This document shows positions 16,979 to 26,842 of a stretch of 64,000 bases of DNA, in pieces. Origin of the DNA: Chryseobacterium sp. IHB B 17019. Its GTDB lineage: Bacteria > Bacteroidota > Bacteroidia > Flavobacteriales > Weeksellaceae. Below the pieces are notes generated by a model, which searched no databases, was not told the DNA's origin, and worked only from the letters and a program-made list of their open reading frames with translations. The first letter of the stretch is position 1. Every line of letters starts with the position of its first letter. A program made the translations under genes and the position numbers. The stretch lies in assembly GCF_001456155.1 (NCBI RefSeq), contig NZ_CP013293.1, positions 2,356,001-2,420,000 of the forward strand, read 5' to 3'.

Positions 16979-17035
16979 ATCAAGTTTCATCGTGATACTG
17001 ATCATAGAATATTTTGGAATGTTTTTAGATTTATA
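16979..17035 (+). promoter_or_regulatory. Island operator between the P-type ATPase and DUF3788 genes (site F)
   Basis: The plus strand reads ATCAA (16979-16983), 8 nt, GTGAT (16992-16996), 4 nt, ATCAT (17001-17005), with GATTTATA 22 nt downstream as a poor -7 box. The operator spacing is right, but it is unclear whether it serves the plus-strand gene or the divergent ATPase. Confidence 0.45.
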
Positions 17036-17069
17036 CTGAGCAAACTGAATCGTTGAAATAAAAATCTAT

Positions 17070-17099
17070 TTGATTTTATTAAAAGCTCCTTTAACTTTG
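17070..17099 (+). promoter_or_regulatory. Housekeeping-type promoter of the DUF3788 gene
   Basis: TTG (17070-17072), 19 nt, TAACTTTG (17092-17099) fits the Bacteroidota consensus. The ATG at 17108 would be at or next to the transcript start. The in-frame GTG at 17099 overlaps the -7 box and is not the start. Confidence 0.65.
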
Positions 17100-17107
17100 T
17101 GAATGTA

Positions 17108-17524
17108 ATGAAAAGTATATTTAACATTAAGGATGAAATTCCGACATTAGATCAGCTGAAAGAAGCCTTAGGTGAAACCTATGACCTATGGCAATGCCTT
17201 GAGAAATTCACTCATGAACATGACCACAATTCGAAGTCAGAATGGCATTTTTCCGGGCAAAAATTTGGATGGAGTCTCCGAGTTAAAGACAAAAAACGGG
17301 TTATAATATATCTTTTACCAAGAGAAAAATTCTTTAAAGCAGCGTTTGTTTTTGGGCAAAAAGCGATTGAAAAAATACTTGAAAGTAACATTTCAGAAAG
17401 TATAAAAACTGAACTTATAAATGCAAAAATACATGCAGAAGGACGCGGAATAAGAATTGAGGTCAGAGATAGATCACATTTGAAAGATATTGAAAAACTG
17501 ATTGAAATAAAGATCGCCCACTGA
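17108..17524 (+). CDS. DUF3788 family protein
   Basis: A 138-aa soluble protein of unknown function. I recognise the DUF3788 pattern: W(H)FSGQKFGWSLRVKDKKRVIIYLLP followed by a segment predicted to bind a hydrophobic or small ligand, and a C-terminal GIRIEVRD strand. Length is usual for the family. It is divergent from the P-type ATPase and separated from the oxidase genes by a 400-bp gap, so it marks the right end of the stress island. Confidence 0.75.
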   Translation: MKSIFNIKDEIPTLDQLKEALGETYDLWQCLEKFTHEHDHNSKSEWHFSGQKFGWSLRVKDKKRVIIYLLPREKFFKAAFVFGQKAIEKILESNISESIKTELINAKIHAEGRGIRIEVRDRSHLKDIEKLIEIKIAH

Positions 17525-17928
17525 AATCCCGTTCAAAAAAAGACTGTAAAGGATGGCAGCCCGTTACAGTTCCTTTGGCAAATGATTAGCCCGCAATTAT
17601 ACTGAGATATGATTGCAAAATGCACTACAATTCTTTTGCATTTAAAAGGCTCATATTCCATACTTTAAGAACGAAAACCCCTCAGGAATTGAAGGATCAT
17701 TTTAAAAGTCAATAAAATATTAGAATAAAAACCCTGCCTTGACTGCCGATATATGGAATTTAGTTTATCTAGTTGTCAAGTGAATAGTTGATGATGACAG
17801 CCAAAGCATGGATTATTTTAAAACCCCCTTTTATCATTTTTTTAATGTTGAAAAGGTTTAGAAAAATGAAATTCAAATGTTAGTTTAATTATTCAAAGGG
17901 GGTATGGTATATTATATGAGTTATTAGT
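17525..17928. other. Intergenic region with remnants and inverted repeats
   Basis: No convincing gene. A 7-bp inverted repeat (ACTGTAA/TTACAGT, 14-nt loop) lies at about 17543-17570. A 31-codon frame from 17620 to 17715 (MHYNSFAFKRLIFHTL at its start) is not a family I recognise. A perfect 9-bp inverted repeat, ACCCCCTTT (17823-17831) and AAAGGGGGT (17895-17903), lies just after ccoP and may end its transcript. The region looks like a junction between the island and the oxidase genes. Confidence 0.4.
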
Positions 17929-18816
17929 TTAGTTGTTTCCGTTTTCCCACTCCACTTCCTGTCCTTGTGGTGCAGCGCCTCCTTTGGCCTGCGTGATGGG
18001 AGCCGTTTCCTGATTGATGTGGTAAACATACGCTGCAATTTTCTCAGCATCTTTTCCTGTAATTGTTCCTTCTTTTATGAAAGGGCGCATCGTGGGGTTG
18101 TTTGGAGAACCATTTTCCAACATCCAGAAAACATTTTTGAATAAACTTTTTTCTTTGTGATTAATCCAATGTCTGTCTGTTAAATTTGGGCCGATGCCTC
18201 CTTTTCCGCCGTCTCCATGGCAGGTTACGCAATTTGTTTTGAATAATTCCTGACCCTCTGCGATGTTGTCTGCACTGTATTTTGCAGTTTCTAAATTGAT
18301 CTGAGGTGCATTTTTTTCAAATTCGGCAATGGACGCAAGCATTGTTTTTGTTTCCGCTGTTAATTCTGCTTCCGGATGGGCGTAGTCTGTGAAGGCAAAA
18401 GCGACCATATATACAGCACAAAAAATAAATCCGAAATAAAATAAACCGAGCCACCATTTTGGAAGTGAATTGTCGAGTTCCGTAATTCCGTCGAAACCAT
18501 GATCAATCAGGATGTCTTTTTCTTCTGTGACAGATTGCTTTTTGAAAGCAGAATTCCAAAGCTTTTGAAAATAGGGTGTATTTTTTTCCTTTAAATATTG
18601 CACTTTTTCTTCGTCGGATAATTTGCTGAAATTCTGGTTTTCAATTAAATCTCCAATCGAATTCATAATTAAAAGCAAAATAATGACAATCAACATCAGT
18701 CCCCAGAAAAAAGCTGAAGAAAAATATCCCGAATCGTGTGCGAACATTTCGAACGCCATGATCGTTAAACCTACTGTTACAAGGATGTATATGGAGATTG
18801 GGGTTCTGGTTTTCAT
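17929..18816 (-). CDS. ccoP: cbb3-type cytochrome c oxidase subunit III (CcoP), mono-heme
   Basis: A 295-aa membrane cytochrome c that passes electrons to the high-affinity oxidase. Two hydrophobic segments lie near the N-terminus (about 7-27 and 32-58) and a third at about 121-142, in the CcoP N-terminal domain pattern (LPKWWLGLFYFGFIF). A single heme c motif CVTCH is at residues 196-200 with a distal Met in TMRPF. Proteobacterial CcoP has two heme motifs; here only one is visible. It follows ccoNO by 17 nt with no room for ccoQ. Confidence 0.9.
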   Translation of the reverse strand: MKTRTPISIYILVTVGLTIMAFEMFAHDSGYFSSAFFWGLMLIVIILLLIMNSIGDLIENQNFSKLSDEEKVQYLKEKNTPYFQKLWNSAFKKQSVTEEKDILIDHGFDGITELDNSLPKWWLGLFYFGFIFCAVYMVAFAFTDYAHPEAELTAETKTMLASIAEFEKNAPQINLETAKYSADNIAEGQELFKTNCVTCHGDGGKGGIGPNLTDRHWINHKEKSLFKNVFWMLENGSPNNPTMRPFIKEGTITGKDAEKIAAYVYHINQETAPITQAKGGAAPQGQEVEWENGNN

Positions 18817-18833
18817 TTTAATTCAGTTTTAAA

Positions 18834-21113
18834 TTAATTGACGCTTGCAGTTTGAATCTGAGTCGTTTTAATATCTGTTCCCAGCCGTTGCAGATAAGCA
18901 ATCATGGCTATAATTTCCCTTTGTTCAAGCGGAACAAACGATGCTCCTTTCGTAGTCTTATCTTTATCCACCTGTTCTTTCACATCGGTAGCTTCAGCAT
19001 AAATTCTTGTCACAATGCCTTTTGCTTGATTATCTGCCCACTGGTTTGCAGAATCTATTTCTGCTTTTGTATACGGAACATCAAAATAGTTTTTCATTAA
19101 TTTCATTTTATCGACCATTTGTGTCCTGTCCAGTTTGTTTGTAATCAACCATGGAAAACGTGGCATAATGGAACCTGCAGAAGTAATTCTTGGGTTATAC
19201 ATATGTTTAAAGTGCCATGAATCCGGATTTCTTCCGCCCTCTCTGTGAAGATCCGGCCCGGTTCTTTTTGAACCCCAAAGGAATGGCCTGTCATAAACAA
19301 ATTCTCCTGCTTTAGAATACTGTCCGTTCTTTCCTTCAAATCTTACAATTTCATCCCGGAATGGCCTGATCATCTGGGAATGACATGAATTACAGCCTTC
19401 ACGGATGTAGAGATCTCTTCCTTCCAGTTCTAACGGAGAATATGGCTTTACGGAAGTTATGGTCGGTACACTTTGTTTTAAAGTTAATGTCGGAATAATT
19501 TCTACCAAACCTCCAATTGCAATAGCAATGAAAGCCAGAACTGAAAGTAATTTCGGAGTTCTTTCCAGCCATAAGTGTATTCCTTCACCTTCTTTTCTTG
19601 CAGATCCGATATTGGCTAATGCAGGTGCTTCTGCAGGAACATTTTTCTGGAATGAACCTTGTTTAATGGTTTTAACCACATTCACGACCATTAAAATTGC
19701 TCCTGACAGATAAAACACCCCACCTAAAAATCTCATTTTATAATAAGGAATAATTGCAGTAACGGTATCCAGCCAGTTTTTCCAGACTAAAGTTCCGTCG
19801 GGATTAAACTGCTTCCACATTAGCCCTTGAGTGAATCCTGAAATATACATCGGAACAGCGTAGAAAATAATTCCTAAAGTTCCCAGCCAAAAATGCCAGT
19901 TGGCTATTTTTTTAGACCAAAGCTGAGTTTTCCACATCACCGGAATAAGGTAATACACAATACCAAAAGCCATGAAGCCATTCCAGCCAAGAGCTCCGAT
20001 ATGTACGTGACCGATGACCCAGTCTGTGTAATGTCCTATTTTATTTAAAGATTTTGTTGCTAATAAAGGGCCCTCAAAAGTTGCCATTCCGTAGCAGGTA
20101 ACCGCTACAACAAAAAACTTCAAAATAGGATTATCCCTTACCTTATCCCAAGCTCCTCTCAGCGTAAGAAGCCCATTCAGCATTCCTCCCCAGGACGGAG
20201 CGATCAGCATGATGGAAAAACCTGTTCCCACCGCCTGAGCCCAGGCCGGAAGTGCGGTATACTGCAAGTGATGCGGGCCCGCCCAAAGGTATACGAAGAT
20301 CAGAGACCAGAAGTGGATAATTGATAATTTATAAGAGAAAACCGGTCTGTCTGCAGCTTTTGGTAAGAAATAATACATCAAACCTAAAACAGGGGTCGTC
20401 AATACAAATGCCACTGCATTATGACCATACCACCACTGGACCAAGGCATCTTTTGCTCCTGAATAAATCGAATATGATTTCCAGCTTGTAAAAGATAGCG
20501 GAATTTCGAGATTATTGAAGATATGGAGCATGGCTACGGCAATCCAGGTTCCTACGTAAAACCAAATGGCTACATATAAATGCCGAACCCTTCTTTTTGC
20601 AATCGTCCCAAACATATTAATCCCGAAAACAACCCATGAAATGGTAATCAGAATATCAAGCGGCCACTCGTGTTCAGCATATTCTTTTGAGGTGTTGATT
20701 CCCATCAGGAAGGTAATTACAACGCTCACAATCATGATTTGCCATGTCCAGAAGTGGATCCATGACAATGTATCACTATACATTCTTGTTTTTAACAATC
20801 TCTGCATGCTGTAATAAGCACCACAGAAAAAGGAATTACAGACAAAAGCAAAAATTACGGCGCTTGTGTGCAGCATTCTTATTCTTCCGAATCCCAATGC
20901 TCCTTGTGTATTAATCAATCCCTGAATATTTCCCGAAGCTAAACTTTTAATCGTTATATCATCCGTTCCGAATAAGAATTCCGGCAGTTCAGGGTAAAAA
21001 AGCATCAGTGCAGCCGTAAGACCTAATAAAAATCCTACCAATCCGAATGCAATCGTAGCATACAGGAATGCCCTGACAATAGTATTGTCATACTTAAATT
21101 TCTGCGTTTCCAT
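18834..21113 (-). CDS. ccoN: cbb3-type cytochrome c oxidase, fused subunits I and II (CcoNO)
   Basis: A 759-aa fusion. Residues 1 to about 490 are the catalytic heme-copper subunit CcoN, with about twelve membrane segments, HNAVAF and HHLQYTALPAW among the metal-ligand regions, and GHVHIGALGWN. A linker and membrane anchor (about 518-540) precede CcoO, with heme c motif CNSCH (574-578) followed by QMIRPFRDE. The enzyme reduces oxygen at very low concentration and pumps protons. The N-O fusion is usual in Bacteroidota. No island operator is visible upstream, but the link to an oxygen-sensing kinase 14 kb away is suggestive. Confidence 0.94.
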   Translation of the reverse strand: METQKFKYDNTIVRAFLYATIAFGLVGFLLGLTAALMLFYPELPEFLFGTDDITIKSLASGNIQGLINTQGALGFGRIRMLHTSAVIFAFVCNSFFCGAYYSMQRLLKTRMYSDTLSWIHFWTWQIMIVSVVITFLMGINTSKEYAEHEWPLDILITISWVVFGINMFGTIAKRRVRHLYVAIWFYVGTWIAVAMLHIFNNLEIPLSFTSWKSYSIYSGAKDALVQWWYGHNAVAFVLTTPVLGLMYYFLPKAADRPVFSYKLSIIHFWSLIFVYLWAGPHHLQYTALPAWAQAVGTGFSIMLIAPSWGGMLNGLLTLRGAWDKVRDNPILKFFVVAVTCYGMATFEGPLLATKSLNKIGHYTDWVIGHVHIGALGWNGFMAFGIVYYLIPVMWKTQLWSKKIANWHFWLGTLGIIFYAVPMYISGFTQGLMWKQFNPDGTLVWKNWLDTVTAIIPYYKMRFLGGVFYLSGAILMVVNVVKTIKQGSFQKNVPAEAPALANIGSARKEGEGIHLWLERTPKLLSVLAFIAIAIGGLVEIIPTLTLKQSVPTITSVKPYSPLELEGRDLYIREGCNSCHSQMIRPFRDEIVRFEGKNGQYSKAGEFVYDRPFLWGSKRTGPDLHREGGRNPDSWHFKHMYNPRITSAGSIMPRFPWLITNKLDRTQMVDKMKLMKNYFDVPYTKAEIDSANQWADNQAKGIVTRIYAEATDVKEQVDKDKTTKGASFVPLEQREIIAMIAYLQRLGTDIKTTQIQTASVN

Positions 21114-21305
21114 AATTCCGATAGTATTGTTCTGAAGTAATATTTTATTTAATAAAAAAGACTTTGTAATAAATTTTTAACTCAAATCTTAAATAAAATA
21201 AATATCATGTAGCGTAATAATGTTTTGACAAAGGTATTCACTAACTTTGTGTAAGTCTAATAGATATGCTTCTAAAGTATACCGAAAACTACTAAAAGCA
21301 ATACA

Positions 21306-21596
21306 ATGAAAATTTGCAGTCAAAACATCAGGAAAATAAGAAGGAGCAGGGATCTTACCCAGGAATATATGGCTTTCGAAATGGGAATTTCGCAAAAAGC
21401 TTATTCTGATATCGAAAACGCTAAAGTAAAGATCAATCTGGAAATTCTTACGAAGATCTCGGATATTCTTGAAATTAAACCTTCCGAAATCTGCAGTATT
21501 TCCCATAAATGTGCCGATGGTTTTGAGGATAAGTATCATGGGCTTTTGGAGCATATGAAAAAAAATGGTATTACTATTCCTAAAGAATATTTATAA
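21306..21596 (+). CDS. Small XRE-type helix-turn-helix regulator
   Basis: A 96-aa protein with an HTH_3 domain at residues 6-62: IRKIRRSRDLTQEYMAFEMGISQKAYSDIENAKVK is the typical helix-turn-helix order, read here in two parts around QEYMAFEMGIS. The C-terminal 30 residues are polar. It is divergent from ccoNO with a 190-bp shared upstream region, so it could control the oxidase; it could equally be a housekeeping regulator. TAACTTTG at 21242-21249 may be its -7 box. Confidence 0.82.
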   Translation: MKICSQNIRKIRRSRDLTQEYMAFEMGISQKAYSDIENAKVKINLEILTKISDILEIKPSEICSISHKCADGFEDKYHGLLEHMKKNGITIPKEYL

Positions 21597-21663
21597 GACG
21601 CAGCACAAATATATTGGTTAAAAAATAGCAATAAAAAGTTTGAACTGGAAAGTGTAAACATAA

Positions 21664-21699
21664 AAAAGCCGCTTTAAACATTCGTTTAAAGCGGCTTTT
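21664..21699. terminator. Bidirectional terminator between the HTH gene and dnaK
   Basis: A perfect 16-bp stem with a 4-nt loop is flanked by A and T runs on both sides. It serves the two convergent genes. Confidence 0.9.
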
Positions 21700-21728
21700 A
21701 ATTATTTGTTATTATTGGTAATCAATAA

Positions 21729-23627
21729 TTATTTTACTTCTTCAAAATCTGCATCCTGAACATCTTCACCTCCTGCATTGTTTCCGCCAGGGTTTTGAGC
21801 TCCTGCATCTGCACCTTGAGCACCTTGTCCTGCTGCATACAATTCTTCTGAAGCTGCCATCCATGCTGCATCCAAAGCTTCTGTTTTAGCTTTTACATCA
21901 TCTCCGTTTTTAGCTTCGAAGGCTGTTTTCAATTCTGCGTGAGCGGTTTCGATTGCTGCTTTTTTGTCTGCAGATAATTTATCACCGAACTCTTTCAATT
22001 GTTTTTCAGTCTGGAAGATCAATCCGTCAGCTTTGTTGAAAATTTCAACCTCTTCTTTTTTCTTAGCATCGGCTGAAGCATTTTCCTGAGCTTCTTTTTT
22101 CATTCTTTCGATTTCTTCGTCAGAAAGACCTGAAGACGCCTGGATTTTGATTGTCTGTTCTTTACCTGTTCCTTTATCTTTAGCAGAAACACTTAGAATA
22201 CCGTTGGCATCGATATCGAAAGTCACTTCGATCTGAGGAACACCTCTTGGTGCCGGTGGAATATCTGTAAGGTCGAATCTACCGATTTCTTTGTTATCGT
22301 TGAACATTGGTCTTTCTCCCTGTCCTACTCTGATGCTTACAGCTGGCTGGTTGTCAGATGCTGTAGAGAATACTTCAGATTTTTTAGTTGGGATTGTAGT
22401 GTTTGCTTCAATTAATTTAGTGAAAACAGAACCCATTGTTTCGATACCTAAAGAAAGTGGCGTAACGTCTAATAAAAGAACGTCTTTCACATCACCTGTC
22501 AATACACCTCCCTGAATAGCTGCACCGATGGCTACAACCTCATCCGGATTTACTCCTTTTGAAGGCTTCTTACCGAAGAATTTTTCTACTTCTTCCTGGA
22601 TAATCGGGATTCTTGTAGAACCACCTACCAAGATTACCTCATCGATATCTGAAGTTGACAACCCTGCATCTTTCAATGCTTTGGCAACCGGCTCCATTGA
22701 TCTTCTTACAAGGTCAGCAGATAATTGCTCGAATTTAGCCTTTGTTAAGGACTTCACCAAGTGTTTAGGTCCTGTAGCCGTAGCTGTGATATATGGAAGG
22801 TTGATTTCCGTTTGTGTAGAAGAAGACAATTCGATTTTTGCTTTTTCAGCAGCTTCTTTCAATCTTTGTAATGCAATTGCATCAGATTTAAGATCTACAC
22901 CTTCTTCAGCTTTGAATTCATCAGCCATCCAGTTGATGATCACATCATCAAAGTCATCACCTCCTAAGTGCGTGTCACCGTTTGTAGACAATACTTCGAA
23001 TACACCATCACCCAAATCAAGGATTGAGATATCGAAAGTACCACCACCAAGGTCATACACAGCAATTTTCTGATCTTTATGGCTCTTATCCAAACCGTAA
23101 GCTAACGCTGCAGCAGTAGGTTCGTTGATAATTCTTTCTACTTTAAGACCAGCGATTTCACCAGCTTCTTTAGTAGCCTGTCTTTGTGCATCATTGAAGT
23201 ATGCAGGAACAGTGATTACCGCTCTTGTTACTTCCTGACCAAGATAATCCTCAGCAGTTTTCTTCATTTTCTGAAGCGTCATTGCTGAAATCTCCTGTGG
23301 AGTATATTCTCTATCGTCGATTTTTACTTTTACCGTATCGTTTGGTCCTTTTACCACTTCATAAGGAACTCTTGCGATTTCACTTCCGTCATCTTTAAAA
23401 TGAGTTCCAATAAATCTTTTTATAGAATATACTGTTTTCTTTGGATTCGTTACAGCCTGTCTTTTTGCAGGATCCCCCACTTTCCTCTCACCATCTTCCG
23501 TGAATGCTACAATAGACGGAGTTGTTCTTTTTCCTTCTGCATTAGGAATAACAACAGGGTCTTTACCCTCCATTACAGCAACACAAGAGTTGGTTGTTCC
23601 TAAGTCAATTCCAATTATTTTACTCAT
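21729..23627 (-). CDS. dnaK: Chaperone protein DnaK (Hsp70)
   Basis: A 632-aa Hsp70. The nucleotide-binding domain starts [14 protein letters not shown] and contains [24 protein letters not shown] and VGGSTRIP. The substrate-binding domain follows from about residue 380 ([15 protein letters not shown]), then a helical lid and a Gly/Ala-rich tail ending in the conserved EEVK-type acidic motif (DADFEEVK). Length is normal. It is transcribed alone; dnaJ and grpE are not adjacent. Its upstream 250 bp is AT-rich, and I see no clear heat-shock operator. Confidence 0.98.
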   Translation of the reverse strand: MSKIIGIDLGTTNSCVAVMEGKDPVVIPNAEGKRTTPSIVAFTEDGERKVGDPAKRQAVTNPKKTVYSIKRFIGTHFKDDGSEIARVPYEVVKGPNDTVKVKIDDREYTPQEISAMTLQKMKKTAEDYLGQEVTRAVITVPAYFNDAQRQATKEAGEIAGLKVERIINEPTAAALAYGLDKSHKDQKIAVYDLGGGTFDISILDLGDGVFEVLSTNGDTHLGGDDFDDVIINWMADEFKAEEGVDLKSDAIALQRLKEAAEKAKIELSSSTQTEINLPYITATATGPKHLVKSLTKAKFEQLSADLVRRSMEPVAKALKDAGLSTSDIDEVILVGGSTRIPIIQEEVEKFFGKKPSKGVNPDEVVAIGAAIQGGVLTGDVKDVLLLDVTPLSLGIETMGSVFTKLIEANTTIPTKKSEVFSTASDNQPAVSIRVGQGERPMFNDNKEIGRFDLTDIPPAPRGVPQIEVTFDIDANGILSVSAKDKGTGKEQTIKIQASSGLSDEEIERMKKEAQENASADAKKKEEVEIFNKADGLIFQTEKQLKEFGDKLSADKKAAIETAHAELKTAFEAKNGDDVKAKTEALDAAWMAASEELYAAGQGAQGADAGAQNPGGNNAGGEDVQDADFEEVK

Positions 23628-23883
23628 AATATTATATTTTTTCTAATTTTTTAATTTTCATTTACACTCTCAATTTCTCAATATTTGTACCATTCAAAAA
23701 TTTATGACAAAATGACAGAATACGTAGATTTTATTGTATTTTACGGCTTAGTCATTATGCTAAATTGTACAATCCAAGCCAGTTTTAACATCAATAAGGC
23801 GCAAAAATTAATCAAAGTTTAACCTAAAAAAGTAGATAAAAAAACTATTAATGATTATTTTTGATAATTATTTAAACTAGAGA

Positions 23884-25956
23884 ATGTCACTACACTTCAA
23901 TCCGAGAGATATCACATGGCTTGCCTTCAACGAAAGGGTTTTACAGGAAGCAATGGACGAAAAAGTACCTTTACACCTGAGAATCCGCTTTTTAGGGATT
24001 TTTTCTAACAATTTAGATGAGTTTTTCAGGGTACGGGTTGCCGGATTGAAACGTGCCATGGATTTTAAGGAAAAAGTAATCGCGGAATCCTTTTACCAGC
24101 CGCCTTCTAAGATTCTTCAGAAAATCAATGAGATTGTGATGAGGCATCAGCTGAATTTCGACAAAACCTGGAAAAAAATTCAGAGCGAAATGGCTGAGCA
24201 TAAAGTTTATATTAAAACATCAAAAAACTTAACGGCAAAACAGAAAGAATTTGTCAGAAATTATTTTGATGAAGTCGTGGAATCCAATGTTATTCCTATT
24301 TTGCTTCACGAAAACACACCCATGCCTTACATGAGAGACAAAAGTCTTTATCTGGGTGTGGCGATGAGAAAAAAAGACTGGCAATATTCCAGTAATTATG
24401 CCATTATTGAGATTCCGTCACGTTTTGTGGGAAGATTTGTTTTGCTTCCTACCGAAGATCCGGAGGAAAAAAATGTGATGCTGTTGGAAGATGTGATCAC
24501 CTTTAATTTACCTCATATTTTTTCCTATTTCGGGTATGATGATTTTGCGGCAAATGCCTTTAAATTAACAAAAGATGCCGAATTGGATCTTGATAACGAC
24601 ATCAGAACAAACTTCGCCGAGAAAATTGAAAAAGGCTTAAAAAACAGAAGGAAAGGAAAACCAACACGTTTTGTTTTTGATAAGGATATGGACAAGGCTC
24701 TCCTTGAAATGCTTATCCGAAAATTAAATTTAACCAAAAAAGACAGCATTATTCCGGGGGGAAAGATTCATAATTTCAAGCATTTTATGGATTTTCCTGA
24801 CGTTTTCCAGACCTATGAAAGACCTGTCGAGAGAACATCTTTTACGCATCCCGCATTTGAGCATGGCGAAAGGGTGACAGATGTTATTTTACATCAGGAT
24901 GTGCTTTTAAGTTTTCCATATCATAAATATAATCCCGTGATCGACCTTCTCCGCGAGGCCGCGATGGATCCTGATGTGAAATCAATTCAGATCACGGCGT
25001 ATCGATTGGCGAGCAGCTCGAAAATTATCAATGCATTGATTTATGCGGCAAGAAACGGTAAAGAGGTAACGGTAATGCTGGAGCTTCAGGCGAGATTCGA
25101 TGAAGAATCCAACCTTAAGTGGAAGGAAATGCTGGAGCCCGAGGGAATTATCGTATTAGTAGGGATTCCGAATAAGAAAGTTCATGCCAAGCTTTGTATT
25201 ATTAAAAAAAGAGTGCATAATAAAACAGTTCAATACGGTTTTATAAGCACAGGCAACTTCAACGAAAAAACAGCAAGGATTTACGGTGATCACTTATTAA
25301 TGACCGCAGATCGTGGCATAATGGCAGATATTAACAAGGTATTTAATGTTCTTAAAAAACCGAAAGAAGATTTCTTACCGGTCCTGAAAACATGCAAGAA
25401 TCTGTTGGTCTGTCCCCAGTTTATGCGTGAAAAAATCGTTCATCATATTGATAAAGAAATTGAAGAGGCAAAGGCAGGAAGAAGGGCAGAAATGATTATT
25501 AAAGCTAACTCTGTAAGCGACAAGGCTTTAATTGAAAAATTATATGAAGCCGCAAAAGCCGGAGTTATTATCAAAATGATTGTAAGAGGGATCTATTGTG
25601 CCATCAATCAGAAAGATTTTAAAGAAAAAATAAAGGCGATAAGCATTGTTGATGAATACCTGGAGCACGCCAGAGTGATGTATTTCTACAACAAAGGCGC
25701 AGAAGACCTCTATATTTCTTCCGCGGACTGGATGACGCGAAACCTGGATTACAGGATTGAAGCCGCTGTAAAAATCGTGGATAAAAATTTGAAGAAAGAA
25801 TTGAAAGATATTTTGGATATACAGTTGAGGGATAATGTAAAAGCTCGTATTTTAGACAAAAAATTGAGCAATGAATACATCAGTAACGGCAAAGATGAAA
25901 TTCGTTCTCAGATTGAAACATATAGATATTTAAAAGCTAAAACCAACAAAAAATGA
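23884..25956 (+). CDS. ppk1: Polyphosphate kinase 1
   Basis: A 690-aa enzyme that builds polyphosphate from ATP. The N-terminal domain starts FNPRDITWLAFNERVLQEA. The head domain follows, then the two phospholipase-D-like C domains. The phospho-accepting histidine is H434 in KKVHAKLC. SADWMTRNLDYRIE near the C-terminus is a second conserved motif. The stop codon overlaps the start of ppx (ATGA), so polyphosphate synthesis and turnover are coupled in one operon. Confidence 0.96.
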   Translation: MSLHFNPRDITWLAFNERVLQEAMDEKVPLHLRIRFLGIFSNNLDEFFRVRVAGLKRAMDFKEKVIAESFYQPPSKILQKINEIVMRHQLNFDKTWKKIQSEMAEHKVYIKTSKNLTAKQKEFVRNYFDEVVESNVIPILLHENTPMPYMRDKSLYLGVAMRKKDWQYSSNYAIIEIPSRFVGRFVLLPTEDPEEKNVMLLEDVITFNLPHIFSYFGYDDFAANAFKLTKDAELDLDNDIRTNFAEKIEKGLKNRRKGKPTRFVFDKDMDKALLEMLIRKLNLTKKDSIIPGGKIHNFKHFMDFPDVFQTYERPVERTSFTHPAFEHGERVTDVILHQDVLLSFPYHKYNPVIDLLREAAMDPDVKSIQITAYRLASSSKIINALIYAARNGKEVTVMLELQARFDEESNLKWKEMLEPEGIIVLVGIPNKKVHAKLCIIKKRVHNKTVQYGFISTGNFNEKTARIYGDHLLMTADRGIMADINKVFNVLKKPKEDFLPVLKTCKNLLVCPQFMREKIVHHIDKEIEEAKAGRRAEMIIKANSVSDKALIEKLYEAAKAGVIIKMIVRGIYCAINQKDFKEKIKAISIVDEYLEHARVMYFYNKGAEDLYISSADWMTRNLDYRIEAAVKIVDKNLKKELKDILDIQLRDNVKARILDKKLSNEYISNGKDEIRSQIETYRYLKAKTNKK

Positions 25957-26837
25957 AGATTGCAGCCATAGATATAGGAAGTAATGCAGCCAGACTCTTA
26001 ATAAATGAGGTGAAAATCAATAACAGACAGCCGGAATTCATAAAGCTGAATCTGTTGAGAATACCTCTACGATTAGGAATGGATGTTTTCACATCAGGAA
26101 AAATAGGAGAAGAAAGAGAAAAAATGGTGATCGACTCCATGAAAATTTTCAGCGACCTGATGAAAATCTATAACGTCGAACATTACAGAGCCTGTGCCAC
26201 AAGTGCCATGCGTGATGCTGCAAACGGACAGAATATTATCCAGGAAGTAAAAAAAACTTCAGGAATTGATATAGAAATCATTTCCGGTGACGAAGAAGCC
26301 TCTTTAGTTTTTGAAAACCACATTGCAGAAGGGCTCGACAAAGAATTTGCCTATTTATATATCGATGTTGGCGGTGGTTCTACCGAGCTTACATTTTATG
26401 AAAACGGTAAAATGGTGTACGAAAAGTCTTTCAATATCGGAACCATCCGTTTGCTGAACAATCTGGTAATGCCTAATAACTGGCAGGAAATGAGGGATGA
26501 AATCAAGAAAAATATCGTCAGTAAAAAGCCAATCGTAGCTATCGGTTCGGGAGGAAATATCAACAAAGTTTTCTCGATGAGCAAGACCAAAGACGGCAAA
26601 CCGATGTCTCTGGCACACCTCAAAAAAGTCTACAAAGAATTTGATGATATGACCGTGGAAGAAAGAATGACAAAATACAATATGCGCGAAGACAGGGCTG
26701 ATGTTTTGGTTCATGCCTTAAAAATCTTCAACAATATCATGACGTGGTCTGATATCAACAGGATTTTTGTTCCGAAAATCTCTGTTGCAGACGGGCTTAT
26801 TCATAACATTTACAGTCAGTTGCACGATAAAAAATAA
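25953..26837 (+). CDS. ppx: Ppx/GppA family exopolyphosphatase or pppGpp phosphohydrolase
   Basis: A 294-aa protein of the actin-like ATPase fold, starting MKIAAIDIGSNAARLLI. It carries ACATSAMRDA and the phosphate-binding motif YIDVGGGSTELTF near residue 130, with IGSGGN near 195. It is a short form lacking the C-terminal HD-like domains of E. coli Ppx, like other Bacteroidota members. It overlaps ppk1 by 4 bp, which favours exopolyphosphatase activity over pppGpp hydrolysis. Confidence 0.92.
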   Translation: MKIAAIDIGSNAARLLINEVKINNRQPEFIKLNLLRIPLRLGMDVFTSGKIGEEREKMVIDSMKIFSDLMKIYNVEHYRACATSAMRDAANGQNIIQEVKKTSGIDIEIISGDEEASLVFENHIAEGLDKEFAYLYIDVGGGSTELTFYENGKMVYEKSFNIGTIRLLNNLVMPNNWQEMRDEIKKNIVSKKPIVAIGSGGNINKVFSMSKTKDGKPMSLAHLKKVYKEFDDMTVEERMTKYNMREDRADVLVHALKIFNNIMTWSDINRIFVPKISVADGLIHNIYSQLHDKK

Positions 26838-26842
26838 ATTTA

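Noticed and set aside
17620..17715. 31-codon frame in the gap between DUF3788 and ccoP
   Set aside because: No promoter, no recognised family and no coupling to a neighbour; kept only as a note on the intergenic region.
21114..21305. Search for the island operator or an FNR-type TTGA/TCAA palindrome before ccoNO
   Set aside because: No copy with the required GTSAC core or spacing was found, so control of the oxidase by the island regulator is not supported by sequence.
21189..21554. Minus-strand open frame of 121 codons upstream of ccoNO
   Set aside because: It overlaps the HTH gene on the other strand, is rich in unusual residues and does not resemble CcoS, which I looked for at this position.
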